From Streptomyces griseoloalbus (GTDB lineage Bacteria; Actinomycetota; Actinomycetes; Streptomycetales; Streptomycetaceae), in contig BMUD01000014.1 in assembly GCA_014650015.1 (NCBI GenBank), forward strand, positions 158,428 to 222,427: a stretch of 64,000 bases of DNA. Direction: 5' to 3'. Below are positions 33,997 through 41,631 of this stretch, in pieces. Every line of letters begins with the position of its first letter. Positions within the stretch are counted from its first letter, which is position 1. The notes below the pieces were generated by a model, which did not search any database, was not told the origin of the DNA, and was given only the letters and a program-made list of their open reading frames with translations. A program made the translations under genes and the position numbers.

Positions 33997-34860
33997 ATGA
34001 CCAGCCAGGCGCAACCGACGTTCGTCCTCGTCCACGGAGCCTTCGCGAACTCCTTCTCCTTCGCGCCGCTCCAGGCCGAACTGGGCCTCCTCGGGCACCG
34101 TTCGGTCGCCGTCGACCTGCCCGGCCACGGATTCGGGGCGACCTACACCCGCGCCTACCAGGCACCGCAGGACCCCGAAGGGCTCGCCACCGCTCCCGGG
34201 TCGATCAAAGGCGTCACGCTCGCGGACAACGCCGCGCACCTGATCACGATCCTGGAGCGGGCCAAGCGGAACGGCCCCGTGATCCTCGTCGCCCACAGCC
34301 GCGGCGGCATCACGGCCACGGCCGCGGCCAACGCGCGGCCGGACCTGATCGACCGGATCGTCTATGTCGCGGCCTGGTGCCCGGTCGTCCTCGACGTGGG
34401 CGACTACTACTCCGAGCCGGAGATGGCCACGGTCGACGCCGCCTCCCTGGGCCTGGCGATGGCCGGGAACCCGGCCGAACTCGGCCTGCTCCGCGTCAAC
34501 TTCCGCACCGCGGACCCCGACGCCCTCGCGGCGTTCAAGGCGGCCTTCCTCGCCGACGGCACCGACGAGGAGTTCCTGACCTTCCTCAACACCTTCCAGC
34601 CCGACGAGAACCTGGACGTCGGCACCTCCGCCGACCGGGCGCAGGCCGCGACCTGGGGCCGCGTCCCGAAGACCTTCGTCCGCCTGGCCGACGACGCGAG
34701 CATGCCGCTCGCCCTGCAGGACCGGCTGATCCGCGAGGGCGACGAGCTGACGCCGGACAACCCGTACGACGTCCGCACCCTCCAGGGAAGCCACCTGAAG
34801 TGGTTGGTCGACCCGGCGCCGGCGGCCCGGGTGCTGGGCGACCTCGCCGCGCGGCTCTGA
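33997..34860 (+). CDS. alpha/beta hydrolase
   Basis: 287 residues, intracellular. Oxyanion strand FVLVHGAFANSFSF, nucleophile elbow AHSRGG with S101 as the catalytic Ser, and a C-terminal GSHLKWLVDPAP His region. It resembles the plant hydroxynitrile lyase/methylesterase-like and salicylate-esterase-like hydrolases seen in actinobacteria. Substrate unknown. The ATG at 33997 follows GGGAGACC; the 31 upstream in-frame residues are not family-like. Confidence 0.88.
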   Translation: MTSQAQPTFVLVHGAFANSFSFAPLQAELGLLGHRSVAVDLPGHGFGATYTRAYQAPQDPEGLATAPGSIKGVTLADNAAHLITILERAKRNGPVILVAHSRGGITATAAANARPDLIDRIVYVAAWCPVVLDVGDYYSEPEMATVDAASLGLAMAGNPAELGLLRVNFRTADPDALAAFKAAFLADGTDEEFLTFLNTFQPDENLDVGTSADRAQAATWGRVPKTFVRLADDASMPLALQDRLIREGDELTPDNPYDVRTLQGSHLKWLVDPAPAARVLGDLAARL

Positions 34861-34897
34861 CGGCGGCGTCGGCTTCGAGCCACTCCGGGTCACGAAG

Positions 34898-34935
34898 AGG
34901 GCCTGTCGGGCGCCGAGGGGCGGCCGGCAGGCCCT
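34898..34935 (+). terminator. terminator after the hydrolase gene
   Basis: AGGGCCTG (34898-34905) pairs with CAGGCCCT (34928-34935), extended inward by CGG/CCG with a bulge. Confidence 0.75.
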
Positions 34936-34957
34936 TCGCCGCACTAGCGTGGCCTCC

Positions 34958-35638
34958 ATGACGACTCCTGCGGATGTGTACGACGTACGGGACCCGGAGC
35001 TGCCCGGGCGGCTGCTGATCGTCGAGCGGGACGCGCTGGTCCCGCTGTTGCGGGGCAGGGCCGACGCGGACTTCGCGCTGCCGGTGGCCGCGTGTCCGGA
35101 CTGGACGGTGCGGGACGTGCTGGCGCACTGCTCGGCCGCGCTGCGGCGCGTGGTGGAGAACCGGCTCGAGGAGGGGGTGTTCTCGCCCGAGTCCAACGAA
35201 CGGGACATCGCCGAGCGGGCCGGCTGGACGAACGCGCGGGTCGTCGACGAACTGGAGCGCGGACTGGCCGAGGCCGGGGCGGTGATCGCCAAGGCGGGAG
35301 GGGCGCTGGACGGGCTCGCGCTGGGGGAGTGGGTGCACGCCGGGGACGTACGCGAGGCGCTCGGGGAGCCGGGCGCGTACGCGGGCGCGGGGCTGCCGTA
35401 CGCGCTCGCCCTGCTGGCGCAGGTGACGAGCCGGCGGGGTCTTCTCCCCCTGCACGCCGACCTGGACGAAGCCGACGAGCCGCTGCGGCTGGGCGACGCC
35501 TCGGGGGAGCGGCCCCCGGCGCGCTACATCGGCGACGGGCCGACGCTCGTACGGCTGTACACGGGGCGTCCGGTGGACGGGGCCGCGTACGAGCTGGCCG
35601 GGGCGGAGGCGGCGGAGCTGAACATCTTCGGGGGCTGA
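34958..35638 (+). CDS. maleylpyruvate isomerase family (DinB-fold) protein
   Basis: 226 residues. N-terminal signature: LLRGRADADFALPVAACPDWTVRDVLAHCSAALRRVVENR, with the C-terminal mycothiol maleylpyruvate isomerase-like domain (ARYIGDGPTLVRLYTGRPVDGAAYELAGAEAAELNIFG). The first metal His is in LAHCS and a second in EWVHAGDV. Likely a mycothiol-linked or metal-binding enzyme of unknown substrate. ATG at 34958 is chosen over one three codons upstream. A paralogue domain is encoded at 32-33 kb. Confidence 0.87.
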   Translation: MTTPADVYDVRDPELPGRLLIVERDALVPLLRGRADADFALPVAACPDWTVRDVLAHCSAALRRVVENRLEEGVFSPESNERDIAERAGWTNARVVDELERGLAEAGAVIAKAGGALDGLALGEWVHAGDVREALGEPGAYAGAGLPYALALLAQVTSRRGLLPLHADLDEADEPLRLGDASGERPPARYIGDGPTLVRLYTGRPVDGAAYELAGAEAAELNIFGG

Positions 35639-35693
35639 CCGGACGCCGGCCGGGGGTCGACCGACAGCCGACCGGACGCCGGCCGGGGGCCGA
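35637..35693 (+). repeat. 33-bp direct duplication at a gene end
   Basis: GACCGGACGCCGGCCGGGGG occurs at 35637-35656 and again at 35670-35689 (period 33), starting in the stop codon of the upstream gene. Confidence 0.8.
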
Positions 35694-35736
35694 GCGGAGG
35701 GGCGGGGGCCCGCGCGGGTGGCCGGGCGTAGTCTAA

Positions 35737-35752
35737 ATTGGACTAGACCTGT
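35737..35752. promoter_or_regulatory. dre-like / palindromic site before cutC
   Basis: ATTGGACTAGACCTGT matches the DasR dre consensus at 12 of 16 positions. It overlaps a near-palindrome TAGTCTAAATTGGACTA (35729-35745). Both lie 33-57 bp before the CutC start. Confidence 0.55.
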
Positions 35753-35784
35753 AGGAGCCGACCGAGCCCGACGAATGGGGTCCC

Positions 35785-36474
35785 ATGAGCAAGCGTGCAG
35801 TCCTGGAGGTGATCGCCCTCGACGTCGAGGACGCGGTCGCCGCTCAGGCGGGAGGTGCGGACCGACTCGAGCTGGTCACCGACATGGCGGCGGACGGGCT
35901 CACTCCGTCGGCGGCGACGGTCGCGGGGATCCGTGCGGCCGTGGACATTCCGGCGCGGGTGATGGTGCGGCTGGCGGACGGGTTCGCGGCGGGCGACGTC
36001 GACCGGCTGGTGGGTGCGGCGTGCGCGATGCGTGAGGCCGGGGCGGAGGAGTTCGTGCTGGGGTTCCTGGACGCGGACGGGTGCGTGGATCTGGGGGCGG
36101 TGGAGCGGGTCGCCGGTGTGCTGGAGGGGTGCCGGTGGACGTTCCACCGCGCGATCGACCGGGCCGCCGATCGGGACGCCCTGCGCAAACAGCTGGACGG
36201 GCTGCCGGGGCTGGACACGTACCTGACGGCGGGGGCGGCCGAGGGTGTGGACGAGGGGTTGCCGACGCTGGTCGCCGAGGCGGGGCGGCGGGGGGAGCCG
36301 GGGTACGAGCAGCAGCTGCTGGTCGGGGGCGGGTTGCGGTTGGAGCACGTGCCGGTGCTGAGGGATGCCGGGATCGACGGGTTCCACATCGGTGGGGCGG
36401 CTCGGCCCCGGGGGTGGGGCGGGCCGGTGTCGGCGGAGGCGGTCGCGCGGTGGCGGCGGGTGCTGGGGGACTGA
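35785..36474 (+). CDS. cutC: CutC family protein (copper homeostasis type)
   Basis: TIM-barrel protein of 229 residues, the usual length. Features: EVIALDVEDAVAAQAGGADRLELVTDMAADGLTPS, EFVLGFLDADG, WTFHRAIDRAAD, YLTAGAAEGVDEGLP and the C-terminal GIDGFHIGGAARP. The family was first linked to copper tolerance, but an enzymatic role on a phosphorylated sugar-like compound fits the barrel better and is still open. A dre-like site upstream raises the possibility of a link to amino-sugar metabolism. Confidence 0.93.
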   Translation: MSKRAVLEVIALDVEDAVAAQAGGADRLELVTDMAADGLTPSAATVAGIRAAVDIPARVMVRLADGFAAGDVDRLVGAACAMREAGAEEFVLGFLDADGCVDLGAVERVAGVLEGCRWTFHRAIDRAADRDALRKQLDGLPGLDTYLTAGAAEGVDEGLPTLVAEAGRRGEPGYEQQLLVGGGLRLEHVPVLRDAGIDGFHIGGAARPRGWGGPVSAEAVARWRRVLGD

Positions 36475-36548
36475 GCGGTTCGCTGGGTGGCGGGCGGGCG
36501 GTGCTTGGTGCGGGGCGGGGGGCGGTCGCGCGGCCCGGCGTTCGCGGG

Positions 36549-36653
36549 GTGCCTCCCCCACTGACGGCTTCGCTCGAGCGGGGGGACCCCCATCGCCCAC
36601 CCGTGCCGCCCTGGGGGTACCTCCCAGGGCCGTTCAGGCACTGGGGGAGGCAC
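36549..36653. repeat. 105-bp nested inverted repeat between cutC and the helicase gene
   Basis: Outer arms GTGCCTCCCCCA (36549-36560) and TGGGGGAGGCAC (36642-36653) enclose an inner palindrome, GCCCTGGG...CCCAGGGC, at about 36608-36630. From memory, the segment CTTCGCTCGAGCGGGGGGAC within it is common in Streptomyces intergenic DNA. It can act as a two-way terminator or be a small repeated element. Confidence 0.75.
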
Positions 36654-36685
36654 GACCGCCCTCGGTTACGTCGGGCCGCCCGCGG

Positions 36686-38755
36686 TTACGTCAGCTCGGG
36701 TGGCAGGTCGGTGGTGTGGGTGATGACGAGGCCGGAGACCGCTCGGGTCAGGGTGACGTACAGGCGGCGCAGGCCGGTGCGTTCGTCGGGTTCGGCGTCG
36801 ATCACGGCGCGGGGTTCGTCCAGGACCACGTAGTCGTACTCCAGGCCCTTCGCCAGGGAGGCCGGGACCAGGGTCAGGCGGGTCTCGTGCGTCGTCTCCT
36901 CGCCCGGCGGGATGTGGCCGATCCCCGCCGCCGTCAGCTCCGCGGCCAGCTCCGGGACGCGGGCGTCCGCGGCGATCAGGCCGATCGAGCCCTCGTGGCG
37001 CAGCAGTTCACGGCAGGCGGCCACCACGTCACCGGGCCCCTCGACCCGGCGGACCTCGAAAAAGCCCGGGTTCTCACGGATGGACGCCACCGGCGTCAGA
37101 CCCGGCGCGATGTGCGGCAGCAGCCGGGAGGCGTAGGTGATGACGTCCGTCGGGACGCGGAAACCGGCCGTCAGCTCCTCGATCACCGCGTCCCGCTTGC
37201 CCAGGTGCCCCAGCGCCTCCTCCCAGCTCCGGGTCGACCACGGGGTGGTGCCCTGCGCCAGGTCCCCGAGGACGGTCGCCGAACCGGTCGTGCAGCGCCG
37301 GCCCACCGCCCGGTACTGCATGGGGGAGAGGTCCTGCGCCTCGTCGAGCACCACATGCCCGAGCGAGTGCGTGCGCTGGACGAGATCGGCCGCCTCGTCG
37401 ATCAGCACCGCGTCCGCGGACGACCACTTCGCCGACTTCACCGAGCGGGCCGGCTTCGGCCACAGGATCGCCTCGCGCTCCTCCTCGTCGAGCAGCCCCT
37501 CCGCGTGCTCGGCCAGGAACTCCGGGTCGCTCAGCAGCCGCAGCACCAGCTTCGCCGGGTCGACGGCCGGCCAGACCGCCTTCACCGCCGCCTTCACCGC
37601 GCTGTTGCGGGCCACCGCGTCCTGCACCCTGTCGTCCGGCGCCTCCCCCGCCCGCTCCATCTGCACCAGCACGGCATGCGCGATGCGCTGCGGGAGCGCG
37701 TCGCGGGCGGCGCCGTAGCGGATGTCACGGTCGAGCAACTGGCGGACGATGTCCTCCAGTTCGTACGCCGGGACCCGCCAGCGGCGCGAGCCGCGCACCA
37801 CCACGACCGGCTCGGTGGGCATCGTGACGTGCGAGTAGAGCGCCCTGCGCAGCACCTGCGCCATCCGGGCGTCGCCCTTGACGATCGCCGCCGGCGCGTC
37901 GTCCGTCCCGCGCACCTCCACGTGCGCCACCAGGTCGTCCACCGTGGCCTGGGCGACGGTCAGTTCGCCCAGTGCGGGCAGCACCTGCTCGATGTAGTGC
38001 AGGAAGGACCGGTTCGGCCCGACGACCAGCGTGCCGGTGCGGGCCAGCCGCTCGCGGTGGGCGTAGAGGAGGTAGGCGACCCGGTGCAGGCCGACGGCGG
38101 TCTTCCCGGTCCCGGGGCCTCCCTGCACGCAGACGCTGCCCGACAGGCCGGACCGTACGATCTCGTCCTGCTCCGGCTGGATCGTGGCGACGATGTCCCG
38201 CATCGGGCCCACGCGCGGACGCTCGATCTCCCGCTGGAGCAGTGTGCTGGTGGTGGCCGCCTCGGCCGGGTCGGAGAGGTGCTCGTCCTCGTACGCGGTC
38301 AGGTCGCCGCCGGTGTAGCCGAAGCGGCGGCGCAGCGCCACGTCCAGCGGGTCCTTCCTGGACGCCCGGTAGAAGGGCTGCGACACCGGCGCGCGCCAGT
38401 CGACGACCATCGGGTCGCCGTCCGCGTCGTGCACATGCCGGCGCCCGATGTAGAAGCGTTCCCCTTCGGCCCCCTCGGCCTGTTCGGCGCCAGGGGAGTG
38501 CAGATAGTCGAGCCGGCCGAAGAACAGCGGGGTGTCGCTGAGGTCGGCCAGCGCCTTGATGCGCTCCCCGATCTGGTGCTCCAGCACGGCCGCGTTGACC
38601 CAGTTCGCGGTGACGTCGCGGATGTCGAGGGACTCGACGTCCGCGCGCATGGCGCGCAGGGCGGAACGGGCCGCGGCGAGATGGGCGCGCTCGCGGGAAA
38701 GGGGGTCGTCTGCGGGGTCGTTCACGGACTCGCGCACGGGCGTGGACGCGGACAA
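36686..38755 (-). CDS. HelD-type UvrD-like helicase (RNA polymerase-associated)
   Basis: 689 residues from a TTG start with GGAGG (38763-38767) at ideal distance. Walker A is GGPGTGKTAVGLHRVAYLLY, very close to HelD proteins; other superfamily-1 motifs are HVVLDEAQDLSPMQ, TAGFRVPTDVI, and YDYVVLDEP before RRLYVTLTRAVSGLVI. The N-terminal coiled-coil (RERAHLAAARSALRAMRADVESL) matches the HelD arm that enters RNA polymerase channels. HelD/HelR proteins recycle stalled RNA polymerase, and HelR gives rifamycin tolerance. Which subtype this is cannot be settled here. Confidence 0.9.
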   Translation of the reverse strand: MSASTPVRESVNDPADDPLSRERAHLAAARSALRAMRADVESLDIRDVTANWVNAAVLEHQIGERIKALADLSDTPLFFGRLDYLHSPGAEQAEGAEGERFYIGRRHVHDADGDPMVVDWRAPVSQPFYRASRKDPLDVALRRRFGYTGGDLTAYEDEHLSDPAEAATTSTLLQREIERPRVGPMRDIVATIQPEQDEIVRSGLSGSVCVQGGPGTGKTAVGLHRVAYLLYAHRERLARTGTLVVGPNRSFLHYIEQVLPALGELTVAQATVDDLVAHVEVRGTDDAPAAIVKGDARMAQVLRRALYSHVTMPTEPVVVVRGSRRWRVPAYELEDIVRQLLDRDIRYGAARDALPQRIAHAVLVQMERAGEAPDDRVQDAVARNSAVKAAVKAVWPAVDPAKLVLRLLSDPEFLAEHAEGLLDEEEREAILWPKPARSVKSAKWSSADAVLIDEAADLVQRTHSLGHVVLDEAQDLSPMQYRAVGRRCTTGSATVLGDLAQGTTPWSTRSWEEALGHLGKRDAVIEELTAGFRVPTDVITYASRLLPHIAPGLTPVASIRENPGFFEVRRVEGPGDVVAACRELLRHEGSIGLIAADARVPELAAELTAAGIGHIPPGEETTHETRLTLVPASLAKGLEYDYVVLDEPRAVIDAEPDERTGLRRLYVTLTRAVSGLVITHTTDLPPELT

Positions 38756-39076
38756 GGGGGTGCCTCCGGTGGACCTGCTGCTGGCGTAGCGGTGACCTGC
38801 TGCTGAATACCGGCCGGTTTCCGTCCGGGCGGCGGCGCTCCGTGAGGGGAGGCGGGCAAGAGCGGAGATTCTAGGGCGCGGGGTGGGCGCGGTCCAAAAC
38901 GTTTCATCCGTCCCCTGGGTCCCTTGCGCCCCCGGTGTCCCTCCGCCCGTGTTCCCTGGGGGACGGGGCCGTCCTGCCTGAGGGGTACGGGTCGCCCTGG
39001 AGATGTACGCGGGGGCCCGGCGGGTCGGTCCCTTCGACCGATGCCCGCCCCGGGGGCGAAGAGCAACCATGGAGAC
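38756..39076. other. 321-bp divergent intergenic region
   Basis: Divergent promoter region of the HelD-type gene and a small hypothetical gene. GACCTGCTGCTG occurs twice (about 38772-38783 and 38792-38803). No coding frame is convincing. I looked for a rifamycin-associated element before the helicase and did not recognise one. Confidence 0.5.
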
Positions 39077-39262
39077 ATGAGCGCAGCGACCGTCAACCCA
39101 GCACCGCCGCCGGTCCGGCCGACCGGCGCGACCTCGATCCAGGGCAGCCACCCGCACCGCCTCGGCGACGCCCTGCGTGCCGTGAAGGTGTTCCTCGGCG
39201 CCGCCTTCGACGTGATCGTCCTCGGCGAGTACGGCGCGGAGGCGGGCGTCCGCCGCACGTAG
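39077..39262 (+). CDS. small conserved hypothetical protein, 61 aa
   Basis: Disordered Pro-rich N-terminus (MSAATVNPAPPPVRPTG), then a helical C-terminal half HRLGDALRAVKVFLGAAFDVIVLGEY. The codon bias is good and ATGGAGAC precedes the start. The hydrophobic segment is too short for a sure membrane helix. Function unknown. Confidence 0.6.
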   Translation: MSAATVNPAPPPVRPTGATSIQGSHPHRLGDALRAVKVFLGAAFDVIVLGEYGAEAGVRRT

Positions 39263-39387
39263 CGACGACGCCCGCCCGGGGACGCACACCCGTCGCGTCG
39301 CGTACGCGCGCGTTGAGTACGCGACCCGTATCGAGCTGAGTACCCGCGCCGGTGTGCCGGCCGCCGCCGGGCGGCTTCACTGGCCCC

Positions 39388-39771
39388 ATGAGCCCCCACC
39401 ACCTCGCCGCCCCCGCGCCGCCCGTGAGGCGGTACCCGGCCGAGCGGGACCGCCGCGCCTGGGTGGCACCCACCGTCGCGACCGTGCTCGGGTCGGTCCT
39501 GGCCCCGTCGGCGGGGCTGCTCGGAGCGATGTCGGTCATGGCGACCGACGGCTGCGGGCCCGACGACTGCTCGCAGGCGCTGACGACCGCCCTGATCCTG
39601 ATCCACGGCACCCTGTTCGTCGGCGGCTTCCTCGCCACGGGCGCCTGGCTCACCTCCTGGCTGCTGCCGTGGACCCGCCGCTGGTCGGTCCTGCGCGCCT
39701 GGCTCGCCGGCCTCTCGCTGCTGCCGCCGGTGCTCGTCCTGGTGATGGTGTTCACGCTGCCGGCAGGGTGA
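39388..39771 (+). CDS. small integral membrane protein
   Basis: 127 residues with about three membrane segments (VAPTVATVLGSVLAPSAGLLGAM, LILIHGTLFVGGFLATGAWL, LLPPVLVLVMVFTL). An external Cys pair (GCGPDDCSQ) could form a disulfide. The start ATG at 39388 is the likeliest. It converges with the XPB helicase gene across only 18 bp. Function unknown. Confidence 0.75.
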   Translation: MSPHHLAAPAPPVRRYPAERDRRAWVAPTVATVLGSVLAPSAGLLGAMSVMATDGCGPDDCSQALTTALILIHGTLFVGGFLATGAWLTSWLLPWTRRWSVLRAWLAGLSLLPPVLVLVMVFTLPAG

Positions 39772-39789
39772 CGGGCGGCGCGCCCCCGC

Positions 39790-41433
39790 TCAGCTCTCGG
39801 TGAGCAGCTCGTCCGCGTCCATGATCCGGTACGCGTACCCCTGTTCCGCCAGGAACCGCTGGCGGTGTGCCGCGAAGTCCTGGTCGATGGTGTCCCGGGC
39901 GACCACGGAGTAGAAGTGGGCCTGGTGCCCGTCCGCCTTGGGCCGCAGGACCCGGCCGAGCCGCTGCGCCTCCTCCTGCCGCGACCCGAAGGTGCCCGAC
40001 ACCTGGATGGCGACCGTCGCCTCCGGCAGGTCGATCGAGAAGTTCGCGACCTTGGACACGACCAGGACGCTGATCTCCCCCTGCCGGAACGCGTCGAACA
40101 GCTTCTCCCGCTGGGCGTTCGACGTCTCGCCCTTGATCACCGGAGCGTCGAGGTGCTCGCCGAGCTCGTCGAGCTGGTCGATGTACTGCCCGATGACGAG
40201 GATCTGCTGCCCGGCGAACCGCCGGACGATCGCCTCCGTCACCTTCTGCTTGGTCGCCGTGGTCGAGCAGTACCGGTACTTCTCCTCCTGCTCCGAGGTC
40301 GCGTAGGCCAGCCGCTCGGACTCGGTGAGGCTGACCCGGACCTCCACGCAGTCGGCCGGGGCGATGTAGCCCTGCGCCTCGATCTCCTTCCACGGCGCGT
40401 CGAACCGCTTCGGTCCGATCAGCGAGAACACGTCCGACTCGCGGCCGTCCTCGCGCACCAGCGTCGCCGTCAGACCGAGCCGTCGCCGGGCCTGGAGATC
40501 GGCGGTGAACTTGAAGACGGGCGCGGGCAGCAGATGCACCTCGTCGTAGAGGATCAGGCCCCAGTCCCGGGAGTCGAACAGCTCCAGGTGGGGGTAGATG
40601 CCCTTCCGCTTGGTGGTCAGCACCTGGTAGGTGGCGATGGTGACGGGACGGATCTCCTTCCTCGTCCCGCTGTACTCGCCGATCTCTTCCTCGGTCAGCG
40701 AGGTCCGCCGCACCAGCTCGTGCTTCCACTGGCGGGCCGAGACGGTGTTGGTGACCAGGATCAGCGTGGTCGACTTCGCCTGCGCCATCGCCCCGGCGCC
40801 GACCAGCGTCTTGCCGGCGCCGCAGGGGAGCACGACCACACCGGAGCCGCCGTGCCAGAAGTTCTCCACGGCCTGCTTCTGGTACGGGCGCAGCGCCCAC
40901 CCCTCCTCGCGCAGCTCGATGGAGTGCGCCTCGCCGTCCACGTACCCGGCGAGGTCCTCGGCCGGCCAGCCCAGCTTCAGCAGCGTCTGCTTGATCTGTC
41001 CGCGCTCGGAGGGGTGCACGACGACCGTGTCGGGATCGATGCGGGCGCCGACCAGCGGCGCGATCCGCTTCGAGCGCAGCACCTCCTCGAGGACGGGCCG
41101 GTCGGTGCTGGTGAGGACGAGGCCGTGCGCCGGGTGCTTGGCCAGGCTGAGCCGGCCGTAGCGGTCCATGGTGTCGGCGATGTCGACGAGCAGCGCGTGC
41201 GGCACGGGGTAGCGGCTGTACTGCACCAGCGCGTCCACGACCTGTTCGGCGTCGTGACCGGCCGCGCGCGCGTTCCACAGACCCAGCGGGGTCACCCGGT
41301 AGGTGTGGATGTGCTCGGGGGCCCGCTCCAGCTCGGCGAACGGCGCGATGACACGACGGCAGTCGTCGGCCTGCTCGTGATCGACCTCGAGGAGCAGGGT
41401 CTTGTCGGACTGGACGATGAGCGGACCATTCAC
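39790..41433 (-). CDS. xpb: XPB-type DNA repair helicase
   Basis: 547-residue superfamily-2 helicase of the bacterial XPB family, a 3'-5' DNA translocase related to the TFIIH subunit. Order: an N-terminal damage-recognition-like domain (1-180), motif I VVLPCGAGKTLVG (around residue 205), motif II DEVH (LYDEVHLL), motif III LTATLVRED, then the C-terminal RecA-like domain with NFSIDLPEATVAIQVSG and QRLGRVLRPK. GTG start. Its upstream neighbour on the same strand (41632-44268) resembles an XPB accessory protein, a pairing conserved in actinobacteria as I recall. Confidence 0.95.
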   Translation of the reverse strand: MNGPLIVQSDKTLLLEVDHEQADDCRRVIAPFAELERAPEHIHTYRVTPLGLWNARAAGHDAEQVVDALVQYSRYPVPHALLVDIADTMDRYGRLSLAKHPAHGLVLTSTDRPVLEEVLRSKRIAPLVGARIDPDTVVVHPSERGQIKQTLLKLGWPAEDLAGYVDGEAHSIELREEGWALRPYQKQAVENFWHGGSGVVVLPCGAGKTLVGAGAMAQAKSTTLILVTNTVSARQWKHELVRRTSLTEEEIGEYSGTRKEIRPVTIATYQVLTTKRKGIYPHLELFDSRDWGLILYDEVHLLPAPVFKFTADLQARRRLGLTATLVREDGRESDVFSLIGPKRFDAPWKEIEAQGYIAPADCVEVRVSLTESERLAYATSEQEEKYRYCSTTATKQKVTEAIVRRFAGQQILVIGQYIDQLDELGEHLDAPVIKGETSNAQREKLFDAFRQGEISVLVVSKVANFSIDLPEATVAIQVSGTFGSRQEEAQRLGRVLRPKADGHQAHFYSVVARDTIDQDFAAHRQRFLAEQGYAYRIMDADELLTES

Positions 41434-41631
41434 GCGCGGCTGCCTTTCTGCGACGGGCTCGGCACGGGCACAACTCGGCCAAACGTCCAGTTTGCCTGAT
41501 CGGTCACGTCCGGTGTCGGGAACGGACCCGGCTACTTCGGCGCGGGCAGCGTGAGGTTGTTCACCAGCGGCCCTCCGACGGTCACCCCCTCGGTGACGGG
41601 ACCGGCCCGTGAGCAGGGGAGCCCGGACGCG

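Noticed and set aside
31900-35292. An 1130-codon minus-strand open frame
   Set aside because: It joins antisense of the hydrolase and isomerase genes to the real isomerase-GNAT gene; only 31900-32985 is protein-like.
38756-38930. Rifamycin-associated element expected before a HelR-type gene
   Set aside because: I saw only a GACCTGCTGCTG direct repeat here and could not recognise the element, so the HelR subtype is not claimed.
41532-41590. Short peptide MTVGGPLVNNLTLPAPK after GAGGGG on the minus strand
   Set aside because: It looks like a protein C-terminus but is only 17 codons long with nothing upstream; too little to call a gene or remnant.
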